Assembly (NCBI GenBank): GCA_026018925.1
Contig: JAKSZU010000003.1
Span: 2,927,867-2,991,866 of the forward strand
DNA length: 64,000 nucleotides
From: Tupaia tana
Lineage: Eukaryota; Chordata; Mammalia; Scandentia; Tupaiidae
Direction of reading: 5' to 3'
The translations under genes and the position numbers were made by a program. Below are positions 46,286 to 57,745 of this stretch, one piece after another (the first letter of the stretch is position 1; each line of letters begins with the position of its first letter). The notes below the pieces were generated by a model that did not search any database, was not told the origin of the DNA, and was given only the letters and a program-made list of their open reading frames with translations.

Positions 46286-46801
46286 CCAAAATTCTGTGTA
46301 ACTACCTGACATTTTCCTGGCAGGATAAAATAAAGATACATAGTCTACTTATCAAAGTCAGTCAGTGGCCACCACGGGACAAGGACTCTCTTCAGAGAAC
46401 TGCTGAGACAACCAGCGCCAAGTTTGCAGGCAGTGCCCGGTCTGCAACGGGGCTGAGTTACCAGCGTCCAGGGCCGAGCTCACACCACGGCCTTGGTGTG
46501 GGGACGACGGCTCCTGCTGCTGCGGGCTTTCCTGTACCGTGCGCGCCTTCGGTCAAGGGAGGCGGGGCTCGCCCATGTCCTCCCTCGGCTCCCCCTTGGT
46601 CCCCAGTGTCCTGCAATGTCCAGTGTCTAAGACCCTTTCCGGGAGATGAGGCTGGTCGGCACCTGCTGCCCACAGGCCGCCACTGCAGTGGCTGTCTCCC
46701 CTGCACTTCGCCTAGTTTCTCCTCAGGACGGTGTCCCCCAGCAAGTGCCGCAAACTCCTTCAGGTACTTCCTCCCCCAGTCTAGGCTCCCCTTTAAAAAG
46801 G

Positions 46802-47022
46802 TGTTTTTTTTTTAATTTAATTTAATATTTTTATTTCCACCATCAGTGAGAGGGACAGGAGGAGAAAGAGAGAGAGGAGAGAGGGAGTGACAGAGAGACA
46901 GCACCCCCACAGGGCCTTGCGGCCACAACCGAGCCCCAGCCTCAGCCAGCCTGGATGGCGGGCACGCGTGTGCCTGACTTGAGCTGGACCTTCCCACAAG
47001 GGGTGGCTATGCCACCAGTCCC
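46802..47022 (-). mobile_element. Family II SINE, antisense
   Basis: 'ttaatttaatttaatatttt', purine-rich 'gagagggacaggaggagaaa', 'gacagcacccccacagggcc', 'ggatggcgggcacgcgtgtg' and a diverged head. This is one of the best-preserved copies of family II. Confidence 0.7.
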
Positions 47023-47602
47023 CCAGCCCCGCTTCCTGTGCTTTTGAAAGAAGAGTCCGGAAATGAAACAGTTAAGGCACAGATTACGACAGAGAATCTT
47101 CAAGTTCACTTTCCCAGTATTACAAAAGGAAGCAAGATCCCCAGGGCTCCGGGCTCCCCGTCCATGGTGCTAAGTGGATTAAGCTGCCACATCAGCTGTG
47201 ATTGATTTAAATATATGGGGCTCTGTTATCACCTCCACACAATTTTGTATAAAAGCCTTGAAGAAAAAACTCCTTTCAATGGATTTGCTAAAGCAAAGCT
47301 TACCTTGAATGGCAAAGCAATGAACTTCTCATTTTACTAAGAAGATACTAAAAAAGATATTTTAACTCTCCTGGTTATGGATCTGCAGGAGGTGAGTGCT
47401 GAAGCACACCTGCCTACCAGCAGCCTGGGTTCCAGGGCCCTTGTCCCAGGCACGGGTCCTCAGGGTTGACTCTCTCCTTGACCGTCCAGGTCAGACAGGA
47501 CGGCCACCAGGGGAGTGCTGCCTGTCTATGCCTTTAAACAATTTCTCCCTTTACGACAGCTGCAGTAATAGTAATGGTATTCATTATTACTATATGCTAT
47601 TC

Positions 47603-47854
47603 TTTTTTTTTGAGAGATTTTTGCCATAGGGTGTGTGTGCTCACCAGAGAGTCAGAGACAGAGAGACAGAAAGCAAGAAATCACCCCTCCCCAGGCCATG
47701 CTGCAATCTCTTCTCCTTCACTTTCATCTCAGGAGTTTGGGCATGCACACATGCATGCCCAGCATGAGTTTCAAGCCGTTGGGTCTGGAACTCGAACCAC
47801 GGTTGGCCGTGTGGGAGTTCAGTGATGTAACCATTACACCATCTGTTGGTCTCA
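47603..47854 (-). mobile_element. tRNA-derived SINE (family I), antisense
   Basis: 'gagatttttgccatagggtg', 'gagtttgggcatgcacacat', 'gtctggaactcgaaccacgg' and 'accatctgttggtctc' define the copy. Confidence 0.9.
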
Positions 47855-48915
47855 CTATCAGCTGTTCTTTATTATTACAGCAACAGCAGCCATGACGCCA
47901 TGACCATTTGCCGTTCTGCATCACATGTAAACGGAAGTGCACTGTTCACGGCTCATACCATCCTCGGAAAGCCTGGTGTCTTCAACGTGTTATTCCCATT
48001 TATGGATGAGCAAGTTGAGGTTCTGGGTGGGAGGGCATCTGTCGAGGGCGAGCGCCTGGGCTGGGTCCCCGCTGGGTCCTCACTGGGTCAGTGTGACTCC
48101 AGAGCCTTGCTCTTAGTACCATCCCTGGTCTCTTCCCGGCTCGATTCCCACCTAGGCACAGCCCGTCTCACACTGAGAGGCAGAGCCATTACTGGGTCGC
48201 AGATGGTAGGGGACAAACAAGGCCGGGTTTTCCAGCTGTTCTAGGAATGAGGCTTTTTAATTTTTGCTTTGCTGTTAAGTGGGTAACATTCACAGGCCAC
48301 TGGGTCCTCGCCAGGCCACTGGGTCCTCGCCATCACAGTCCACTGGGTGTAAGGGCAGCTCAGCTGCACAGACGGGGGCCCCAGCCCCAGTGCACAGAGG
48401 CATGGCCACGGTGGGTTTCCCTGGCTGCTGCTGGTTGCATCTCCTGGGCTGAGCTGGGGACTCCTCGGGGCTCACAGGTCCCAGGGCTGCATCTGCACAG
48501 GGCATGCTTAACTACAGTGGGCACTGGCCACTGGTCACCTCACTCAGTGGTTCCCTCATGCAAGGCCAAGGACATCAGAGTAAACAGACAATTTCACTCG
48601 GTTGCTTCTGTGGGGGCAGAAAGCAACTCAGAAACTGGAATCTGACAGTGCTCTGAGCAGCTAGCAGCATGCTGGAACACCCACGGGGCTTCCCAGGCAC
48701 ACAGGCGGGGGAAGAGAGTGGGTGGGCGAGGGGCTACCACAGGTCTGGAGCGAACAAACTGCACAGAGGCAGTAGGGGGTGGGTGCGGGAGAGCCCAGGA
48801 ATGTCCTGGGCGATGGAAACAGTCAGTCCCCGCACAGCGGCACTTCACTCTGACCGAGCGCATCACGCTGCCCTCAAAGTGCGCATTGTACTGTGTGCAA
48901 GACACACGTCGATAT

Positions 48916-49160
48916 TTTAGGTGTTGCCGTAGGGCGTGTACACTTGCTAGAGACTGAGAAAGACAGAGAGTGGGAAAGTGAGAAATCACTCTCCAGAGGG
49001 AATGACCACACCGCCGTCTCTCCTCCATTCACCTCTCTGGATTTGGGGCATGCACGCACATGCACCTGGCATGATCCTCAAGCCGTTGGGTATGGAACTC
49101 AAACCATGGTCAGCCACATGGAGTCCAACACTTTAGCCACCACATCACCTGCTGGCCCTC
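48916..49160 (-). mobile_element. tRNA-derived SINE (family I), antisense
   Basis: 'gttgccgtagggcgtgtaca', 'gatttggggcatgcacgcac', 'gtatggaactcaaaccatgg' and 'acatcacctgctggccc' define the copy. Confidence 0.88.
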
Positions 49161-49619
49161 ATAGTTCAGTCTGAAGAAGTTATGAACCAGTCCCAGAGCC
49201 CTGCGCCTCAGGGCCATGGTGAGGTGATGCAGAGGTGCAGCTAGGCCTCCACTCACCTACTTCAGGTTCATGGCACTGAGAGCCGCCACGGTGAGAGAGC
49301 CAGAGAGACACACGGTGCCGGCTCGAACGCCCGACACCCCTTCCTCCCGTGACCCAGCCCATACGGTGAGGCACCGACCGCTGAGACCGCGTGCTTCCAG
49401 GCTGGAGGGCCGAGAAGAGCCCTAGCTGCTCTGAGCTGGTGGGGGCACCAGATGCTGGACTCATGTCTGACTCACACTTGTACAAAGGCGACTAAGCGGA
49501 CATGAACCATGACATGCCCCCACGCTACTCCTTAACCTGGCACCAACCAGGGCGTGTTACCCACCTCACCACGCCAATGCTACACCCAGCTCAGCATGGG
49601 GGTGCTCACGCAGGTGCTG

Positions 49620-49960
49620 GGCCCTGAGTGTCTGTGACCCCTAAACTAATATCCTCTCTCCAAAGGGAGGGTATTAGGAGGCGGGGTGTTTGGGAGGTGG
49701 TCAGGCCATGGACAGGAACCCTCCGGATGGGGTTAGTGCCCTCCTACAGGCATGAAGAAACCCAAGCTCTCTGCTCCCTGCTATGTAAGCATGCAACTAT
49801 GTCAAGGCCATGTCAAGGCAAGGGGACAGTCCTCGCCAGACCCTGGGCCTGCAGCGTGCCGACCTCAGACTTCCAGAAGCCAGAGCAGGGAGAAGGGGAC
49901 ACTGGTTTAAACCACCCAGGCCATGGCATCCCCTTACAGCTCCTGAGCGGGCCCAGCAAA
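49620..49960 (+). repeat. Ancient interspersed repeat (same family as 3205-3400)
   Basis: 'gtattaggaggcggggtgtt', 'tgggaggtggtcaggccatg', 'gatggggttagtgccctcct' and 'tcgccagaccctgggcctgc' follow the order of a common old mammalian repeat (tattaggaggtgg ... gggattagtgccct ... ccagacaccgaatctgcc). The family is not assigned. Confidence 0.6.
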
Positions 49961-50583
49961 GGGTTCAATGAGCTAATGGGTCAGCATTGCTTAGAACAGC
50001 ACCTGCTCGCAGTCAGGACTGGCTGTTACTGATTTGACGAGCGTCTCGTTAGTATGAAGAAGGGCTGTACCAGTCGGATTTTCGGTTATTTAATAATGCG
50101 TACAGCAGGGGTCCCGTGGGGCCTATGGGAAGCAAGTGGGGAAATGCACGCGGAACAGCAAGTCGCTCTCACTGGTTTCCTTGCAAAGGTTTGGCATTTG
50201 TTTCTCTTTCCCAGCTCACCCATCCGCAAGGTGACACAGGCACTCTCTATCTCGGTGCGGGCAGAGAGAGGTGTGTTTGCTGAAGAAGTCACCTCCTCAC
50301 ACAAAGAATCCCCCATTAAAGCACCTCCTGCCTTCCCGGGAAGAACTGCAGGGCCCTGCAAAGCCCGTGCCCCTGCCGCAGTCAGTGTTGGTCTCTGCTG
50401 GGAGCCAGGCGCTTCCGGAAGCTCTCACAGATCTTAATTTAGCAGCACCGAGGCTGCGGAAAACTGCACTTTAATTCACAGCTAAAGTCAGAGACAAGAG
50501 ACGAAACCCGACTCTAATCTAGCAGCAGCCCGACCACGACCACCTGGACCAGAGCTGCGCTCCTCCACGCAGGCGCGTCTTAC

Positions 50584-50704
50584 CCTCATACAGCCAGTCG
50601 CTCAGGCCGTTGTAGATCACGCCCTCCTTCCCGGTGGAGACCACGCGGATGGCCTGCTTCCCGACGTGCGCGCAGTAGTAGATGTTGTTCTCAAAGATAA
50701 AGAC
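50584..50704 (-). CDS. DPP6: DPP6 coding exon (internal, beta-propeller; first of four)
   Basis: A 121-nt internal exon on the minus strand. The acceptor is TTAG at 50708-50705 after a purine/pyrimidine-mixed tract, and the donor is GTAAGA from 50583, close to consensus. It encodes 40 codons, [17 protein letters not shown], then [18 protein letters not shown] and DWLYE, plus one G that begins the following Glu codon. This is the well-conserved DPP6 propeller segment (human ...[18 protein letters not shown]...). Only the first residue, Val for Ile, differs from the human protein as I remember it. The next exon in the transcript (20282-20128) begins AG, giving LYE-E-E-I as in known DPP6. The preceding exon, which should encode a segment ending near WGPKGQQL, is not in the window, so the upstream intron exceeds 13.2 kb. 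Confidence 0.97.
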
Positions 50705-51239
50705 CTAATTTGGGAAGAGAGAAAGAAAGCGCAGTGTCACCAAGGACGTGGTTGTGAAGCGGACATGCTTCCCAAACCTGAAGTCAACACGGTTTTCATT
50801 TTCCTGTCCCAGTGTTGGTGGAACAAGGGCAGAATGAGATCGCTGGAGTTCACTCACTCCCACACGGCTAGGGTTAAGGGTTCATGACAGACTCAGAGTC
50901 CGCAGCGTTCCCCAAAGTGACCATATGCCACAGCCAGCCCATCTGTGGTCCCACACCCTGGGGACCAACGCCAAATCAGATGGAGCATTTTAGTAACTGT
51001 GTTGTCCAAGACATAGGACTGGTGGGCTGAGAAGCTAAGTCGGGGCTTTACTCAGTCGACACTCATGAGCAATGCTGAAGCGGACACACCCACCCCTGGG
51101 ACACAGCGGTGACGAGGTGGGAGCCTTCACTCTACTTGGATCTGCTAGGGAGACCCCCATTCTGATAGGGTCCATCAGACCTGGCACGCACAGTGGGGCT
51201 GCCCGACTTAGGGCAAAGGCAGGAGTGACTGGAATCAAA

Positions 51240-51525
51240 ATTTCATCATGATAAAACACACATAAGACCAAAGTTACTTTAACCACCGCTAGGAGTACAG
51301 CTCGGGGGCGTGATGCACACTCATAATGTCCAGCCCTCACTGCCATCCACCCTTTCTCAACTCCCCCAAAAGAAACTCTGCATCCATCGACACCAACGTC
51401 CCCCCCCCCAGCCCCAGCTCCCCCAGGCAGTCTCTGCAGAGCTGCACACTGCGAGACCTCCATGCCCGTGTCCTTTCGTGCCTGACCGTCCCCTTCGTGA
51501 GCGTCTCCACGGTCCACCCAGATGC
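51240..51525. repeat. Old L1-type repeat fragment
   Basis: 'actttaaccaccgctaggag' and 'tacagctcgggggcgtgatg', then 'agaaactctgcatccatcga' resemble an old L1 3' region (tttaaccatttttaagtgtacagttcagtggcatt ... gaaactctgtacccatta). It is diverged. Confidence 0.5.
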
Positions 51526-53319
51526 AGCACATGCCCGATCCCAAGACCCAAAGGGCAGAGTATGGCGAGGCTCGTGGGGAGCAGAGAAATCGGGTGACCC
51601 AGACGGAACAGCGTGAGGGAGGACTGGAAAGAGTGACCTATGAACTGTCCTGGCTCATGCGAGGGAGGACGCCGGGGTGGGGGCAGGAGGAAGCTCCTGC
51701 GGCATCTGGAGCCACGGGTAGGAGAGTGACGGCAAAGGACTGGCCGGGGGCGGCGTGACCCGTGCACACCTCCTGAGATGGCGATGAGGAGGAGCCAGAC
51801 CCTGGACCCGGAGCCTGTCATGGCCATTGGAGGATGCTGTGATGGAGGTGGGGGAGCGCACAGTGGGTAAGAGCGGAGGACCCGCTGGAGTGGCATGTGA
51901 ACTGAGGTTGGGGCGAAGTCTAGGACCAGGCAAAGTCACTCTCAAGCTGTGCTCCTGGGGACTGAGCCATGGGAACACGTCTGCAGCATCGGGGTACGCT
52001 GGGAGACATTGTAATCTGACCTGGGGCCAATCAGCAACTGGGGAGGGGTAGAGACAGAGCAGGTGCTGGTCCTCAGCCTGATGCGTGGCAGGTGGCCTGA
52101 GCGCTTAGAGCGCCTCCCGCCCTTGTCCCCACCCAGCCCAGCCATCAGGCTCCGCAGGGTGGCCGGCATCGGGATGCCTGGAAACAGCAGGTGATTCTGA
52201 CGGACAGCACGGGAGCACCGGGGGCCTCTGAGGCGCTCTCTCTGTCACCTCTGTGGCATTCATGTCCTCCGAGGCATCGGTCCTTTCTGCCCTGTGTTTT
52301 CTGAACGTGAACTGCCGGTTGCACCCCTGTGGGCACCTCAGAACACGAGGCTGGGCCTACTTAGCAAACTCCGGACACCTACGGAAGCCGGACCGTGCGG
52401 GCCAGGGCCAGGAATCCAGCCAGTATGCTTTCCTTTATTAAAGAAACTCTAGAAAAAATATTACAGTGTCATTCAGGAGACGAGTGTGAGAACACATTTT
52501 GTACGACACAGGGAAATGGCACAATTTTGAATGTTTTACTGGAAAGACTGAAAGGGTAAGGCCAGGCCCTTGCAGAGAGGGCGGTCGGCTGAGTGGCTGA
52601 CTCTGCCCAGGCCACCTGGCCTGCAAGTGTCCACTCCCACCAGAAATGGGCTAGGACACTTCTGGAGACAGGGGCCCGGCCTCATGTAGTTCAGCAGCTG
52701 CTCTTGTAAGTTTGCCCAAGGGTAAGAGTGCTGGCAAGTTTAGCTTCTGCATGCATCCTAGGCCCACGATGGCTATTAGAATCAAGTCAGAAGGCAGCCC
52801 AGCAATATCAGGAGTGAAATTTGCTACGATAGGCACTGGATCCTTTCTTCATCCCGGCTTTCCCACTAGAGGGAAGAAAACGAAGGAATAAGCTATGAAG
52901 AGTGCTTTGCTTTGAAGATGTTCCGCATTTTCCTTTGACGTTCGGGTTAAGGTATCGGAGTGAAAGAAGACCAGGCGCCAGTTTTGCCTGTGGTTTCGTG
53001 GTGCTGCACAGGGGCGCGAGACGTCCGTGCAGGTGCCGGGCCTCGGCAAGATCAAATTCGGGGGCGGGAGGGCCGGCTTTCTCGGTCCCACCCACATGCA
53101 CACAGCAGCAGAGCCCTGGTTCTCGTGGGAGCCGGAAACCCCCAGGCCCGGCGGCTGCTCCTGCCACCCTGCCTCGAGCTGTGCAGTGCAGCGTGCCACC
53201 CGAGCTCTCCGGGGAGGAACAGGCTCTGGTTCCCATAGTTCCCTCCCCGACCTCCCTCTGGTACCACAGTCCAGAGCAGCTTCTACTAAATACCATTTTT
53301 CTAATGCTGTTCTATTTGT

Positions 53320-53515
53320 GAAACTAATTAATTTATTCCATGGAAGACTGACAAAGAGAGAAAAAGACACATACACAGAGAGACAGCCCCCCCAGTCTGC
53401 ACCCAGGTCACGGGCATGCACACGTGCACCGGGCGTGCACAGGGCGGCCTCAGAAGCGAACGCGCGGCCTCCTGGTGAGGGCCAGCTCGCAGAGCAGTTA
53501 CCGTGGGGCTGCTGG
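53320..53515 (-). mobile_element. Family II SINE, antisense
   Basis: 'aactaattaatttattccat', purine-rich 'gacaaagagagaaaaagaca', 'gagacagcccccccagtctg' and 'gtcacgggcatgcacacgtg' in the family order, with a diverged head to about 53515. Confidence 0.65.
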
Positions 53516-55379
53516 CTGGCTCCTGTTCTAAGACCTGCAGTAACTTCCTGTTTACTTCAGAACGAAGTTTAAGGTCTAGTCTGGAGTCCAGTCTCCTTGT
53601 GATCAAGGTCTGTCCCTCACGGAGTAGCTCCCGAGGTGCACGACGCAGACCTGGGGGTCAGGACATCGCCAGGCCTGAACAGCTCGCTCTCCCAAGTGGG
53701 AACCCAGACCCCGCCCAGCTCAGCGTGCCCGGCACACGGGAGTCTATGCCAGGGTGGGGTGGCCTGGGCAGCTGCCTTGGCTTCTTCACAGAAGGACAGA
53801 CGACAGGCGTCATCTTAGGCTGTTGTCCGTCTGGCTAAGAGGACAGATGCTGGTGCGTGGGAGAGCACCTGGCCCTGGGCAGAGCCTGACATGGCACGGC
53901 TGCTGCCCTCACCCTGCGGGTCCTGTCCCATCCGGCTGGGTAGACAGGGGTCCTGAGAGGTGTCCCTGGGTGGGGCCGTGAAGGGTGAATGCTTTCGTGC
54001 TGACGAGGTCCAGGGCACCCACCTCTTCTGTCATTGTTTCTGCTTTGGGTCATGACCATCTCCCCGGGGGCTTGCCGCTAGGATAGGCTACTGTAGTTTT
54101 ACTTAGGCCTGTGATCCATTTTGAGTGAATCTATCCAGTGCCGCCAGGGGCCTGTTCAATGTTTTACAACCCGAGCTCGCCTAACCCATGAAACTGCTAC
54201 CTGAACCCAGCACTGACCCCCTTCGGCTGCTCGCCGCGAAGGCCGAGACCCGAGACCCGAGTGTTAGCGGAGGGAAAGGTAGCCTCACTCAGAAACCCAG
54301 CGACCCGGGAAGATGCAAGACCGATTTCCAAAGGCCATCTCCAAGTCCTGGTCTCATAAACGTGGTTTTAAGGGGGGCACTTCACGGGTTTGCCCAGCAC
54401 GGAGGTTCCTACCTCCTTGAGGGCCCGTGGGGTGTTTCCAGCTGTGGCTGGGCCAGCTGGGCCTGACCGTGGCAGACGTTTCTAGACGACCCGAGCACAG
54501 TGACTAGCTGTGCTGAAGGCCCGCTGGACCGGCCCGCTGAGCCGCCACGTGGCAACGCTCCGCAGACTTGCGGCTCCTGCGCCCAGGCAGGAGTCAGAAG
54601 TGTGCTTTCAGCCAGAACTATTCCAGAGACCCCTGTCCCATGGAGTCACAATGCCACCCCTTGGTCCCAGGTGGCCAGCTCTTCTTCCCACAGATGGAGG
54701 CTGACGCCAGGAACTCGCGCTCATGAGCCCCACACGGGAGGGCCCACGGGAGTGGGGACACGCACAGCCTGGTTGTCGTCGGTCCCTCCAGCCACACAGC
54801 AGCCCGCCCCGCTCTTCCCTCTCATCTGAGTTCAGGAGGAAAAAGCCCTTGTCGAGGCCCTGGGGTCTGGTGCCCAGGACACTCCGGCCCATGCAGGCTC
54901 AAGGTTCTTCCGGCCACACAGCCCCATTTGTGGAGGGTCCCACTGGCAGGCACGGCCCTGGAGGCCGCCCCGTGGATCGGCCAGGCCGGCGCCTGCAGGG
55001 ATGGAGGCATGGTCCGGCTGTCCAGGCCTCACGGCCGGACTCTCCCCTGAGTGTGGAGCAGCAGGCGTCTTGCTTTGCCGGGGGCTGTGGTCCCAGAGCA
55101 GAGCGTGCAGCCCCCTGCCATCGCCCTCGCTCCCTCTTCCAGGAAGATCTCACAGAACGCATGCTCAGGTTCCCGTGACATGCTCAGCACCCACGAGTGC
55201 GGGAACCTGCGAAGCCCATCTCTCTGCCGTGAGCTCCCACACCCGGGCGGAGGGGTGTGGTTGTCCCCTCACGGCCCCACCTGGCGCCCACCTGAACGCC
55301 GTGCCCACCCTGGGCCTTGCTCTCCTGGTTGGCCCTGGCTGGTGGGGCAGCCTGGGAGAAGAGAAGGGGCGGGAGGAGG

Positions 55380-56690
55380 GAGCTGCAGCCCGCAGCCCGC
55401 TCTGCAGCCCTCTGCCCGCTCTGCAGCCCTCTGCCCGCTCTGCAGCCCGCAGCCCGCCCTGCGGCCCGCAGCCCGCCCTGCGGCCCTCTGCCCGCCCTGC
55501 GGCCCTCTGCCCGCCCTGCGGCCCGCAGCCCGCCCTGCGGCCCGCAGCCCGCCCTGCGGCCCGCAGCCCGCCCTGCGGCCCGCAGCCCGCCCTGCGGCCC
55601 TCTGCCCGCCCTGCGGCCCTCTGCCCGCCCTGCGGCCCGCAGCCCGCCCTGCGGCCCTCTGCCCGCCCTGCGGCCCTCTGCCCGCCCTGCGGCCCTCTGC
55701 CCGCCCTGCGGCCCTCTGCCCGCCCTGCGGCCCTCTGCCCGCCCTGCGGCCCGCAGCCCGCCCTGCGGCCCTCTGCCCGCCCTGCGGCCCTCTGCCCGCC
55801 CTGCGGCCCGCAGCCCGCCCTGCGGCCCGCAGCCCCGCCCTGCGGCCCGCAGCCCGGCCCTGCGGCCCTCTGCCCGCTCTGCGGCCCTCTGCCCCGCTCT
55901 GCGGCCCTCTGCCCGCTCTGCGGCAGGCCGCAGCCCTCTGCGGCCCGCAGCCCGCTCTGCGGCCCTCTGCCCGCCCTGCAGCCCTCTGCCCGCCCTGCAG
56001 GCCGCAGCCCAGCCCTGCAGCCCTCTGCAGCCCTCTGCCCGCCCTGCAGCCCTCTGCCCGCCCTGCAGCCCTCTGCCCGCCCTGCAGCCCTCTGCCCGCT
56101 GCAGCAGCCTCTGCCCGCTCTGCAGCCCTCTGCCGCCTCTCTGCAGGCCGCAGCCCGCCCTGCAGCCCTCTGCCCGCTGCTGCAGCCCTCTGCCCGCTCT
56201 GCAGCCCTCTGCCCGCCCTGCAGCCCTCTGCCCGCTCTGCAGCCCTCTGCCCACTCTGCAGCCCTCTGCCCGCTCTGCAGCCCTGCAGCCCTCTGCCCGC
56301 AGCCCTCTGCAGCCCTCTGCCCGCTCTGCAGCCCTCTGCCCGCTCTGCAGGCCGCAGCCCACCCTGCAGCCCTCTGCCCGCAGCCCTCTGCAGCCCTCTG
56401 CCCCTCTGCCCGCTCTGCAGCTCTGCAGCCCGCAGCCCTCTGCCCGCCCTGCAGCCCTCTGCAGCCCTCTGCCCAGCCCTCTGCAGCCCTCTGCCCGCTC
56501 TGCAGCCCGCAGCCCGCCCTGCAGCCCTCTGCCCGCTCTGCAGCCCTCTGCCCGCTCTGCAGCCCTCTCTGCCCGCTCTGCAGCCCTCTGCCCGCTCTGC
56601 AGCCCTCTGCCCGCCCTGCAGCCCTCTGCCCGCTCTGCAGCCCTCTGCCCACCCTGCAGCCCTCTGCCCGCTCTGCGCTCACAGGCATGC
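55380..56690. repeat. 19-bp GC-rich minisatellite, ~65-70 copies
   Basis: The main unit is 'cggccctctgcccgccctg' (19 bases) with a second class 'cggcccgcagcccgccctg'. The left part (to about 55980) has mostly CGG at the unit start and the right part mostly CAG. Because 19 is not a multiple of 3 and no frame has a stop, all three plus frames and two minus frames stay open for 390-600 codons. These are artefacts. The minus strand, which is the DPP6 RNA sense, is G-rich. Confidence 0.96.
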
Positions 56691-57729
56691 TGTCAGAGCG
56701 AGGCGGCCCCTCCGAGCTCAGGGAGGGCATTTCAGAGGCGACGACAGCAGCCCAGGCTCAGGACAGTCCATCCCTTCCTGCCCAGACCTGGCTAAGGCGG
56801 CAGCTAGGGTGACCTCAGAGGCAGCAGCTTGTAAGCTCCTGGGAGGCCTGGCATTCCCGGGGTACCTGACCTAACAAACCCAACGTGGGGCCTCGTCCAG
56901 ACTGGCTGGGAGACACTAGGAGACGCAGCCCTGGGCGAGAACTCAGAAACCCCTGCAGACCGCACCCAAGGCGAGGTCCATGGCGGAGGGCACAGGGTTC
57001 TTCAGGAGTCCTTCCTGCTTATTCACCAGATCTGGCCAGACAGGGCTCCTGGCTTACACACGCTGCGACCCCAGATTTCTCTGGGACTCATCTGCCTTCA
57101 CGACTGGAGCACCGTGTTCTGGGGCCGGGGGTCACGGGCCGTATTTCTTCTGCTCCAGTCCTTGTCCTCTCCACCCTGAGCCACATCCACTTTGTGTATA
57201 ACAATGTTCTCATTCCTATTTATAACGAGAGGAAATTTAAGTTGATTTCCTGGGATCGCGGAGGAGGGAGGGTTTCTGGCATCCTGGCCCCTAGGGCTCA
57301 CTTTGGTGTCCCCAGATAGATCTGGGTGGGGCGTCATGGCTCTAGAAGGGCTGGAGGTGTGAGCAGACCAGTCCTACCGCACAGTCGGAGAAGCACACGC
57401 CCGTCGGCACGCAGGCTCTGCCACCGCGGCCTTCGAGCTTCGGCTTGGAAGACGGGACTTTTAAGTGATGGAAGAAGACTGCCACTCTAACTCACAACCG
57501 GAAAAGGAAACTCTTAGAAAGCAGATTATCTGGATGTTTGGAAAGGCCGACGAGACAGAACCCACCAAACCCGGAGATGCTTAAGCGCAGGGACAGTGGC
57601 CCTTTGGAGGAGAGGGTGAAGAACTTTCTGGATGCAGCTGAGAGGCAGAGAGACAGACCCTGAAGTGGTGGACATCTAGACTCCATGAGGAGGGCTCGCT
57701 GTGGTGCCCAAGTGGCCAAAGATGATGGC

Positions 57730-57745
57730 GGGGGGGGGGGGGGGG
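57730..57745. repeat. Poly(G) run
   Basis: Sixteen consecutive G on the plus strand. It is a likely site of length errors in sequencing or replication. Confidence 0.95.

Larger units (their letters stand above)
20283..50583 (-). other. DPP6: DPP6 intron (30.3 kb) between the exons at 50584-50704 and 20128-20282
   Basis: A phase-1 intron; the split Glu codon is G|AG. Repeats, the local duplication and a candidate cryptic exon are listed separately. 21030-24080, 25000-26540, 30840-31720, 32930-33780, 38340-41270, 41640-42720, 42980-44000, 44410-46000, 47030-47580, 49170-49610 and 49965-50570 look like unique or unrecognisable intron DNA with no coding signal. Confidence 0.9.

Noticed and set aside
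54090-54170. Possible small L1 fragment ('gtgatccattttgagtgaat')
   Set aside because: The match is a single short phrase, and neighbouring sequence does not continue convincingly as L1.
55001-56812. Very long open frames (603, 607, 521, 492 and 392 codons) over the GC-rich array
   Set aside because: They come from a stop-free 19-base repeat that is open in nearly all frames. No domain, no conserved start and low-complexity composition. The region lies inside a DPP6 intron.
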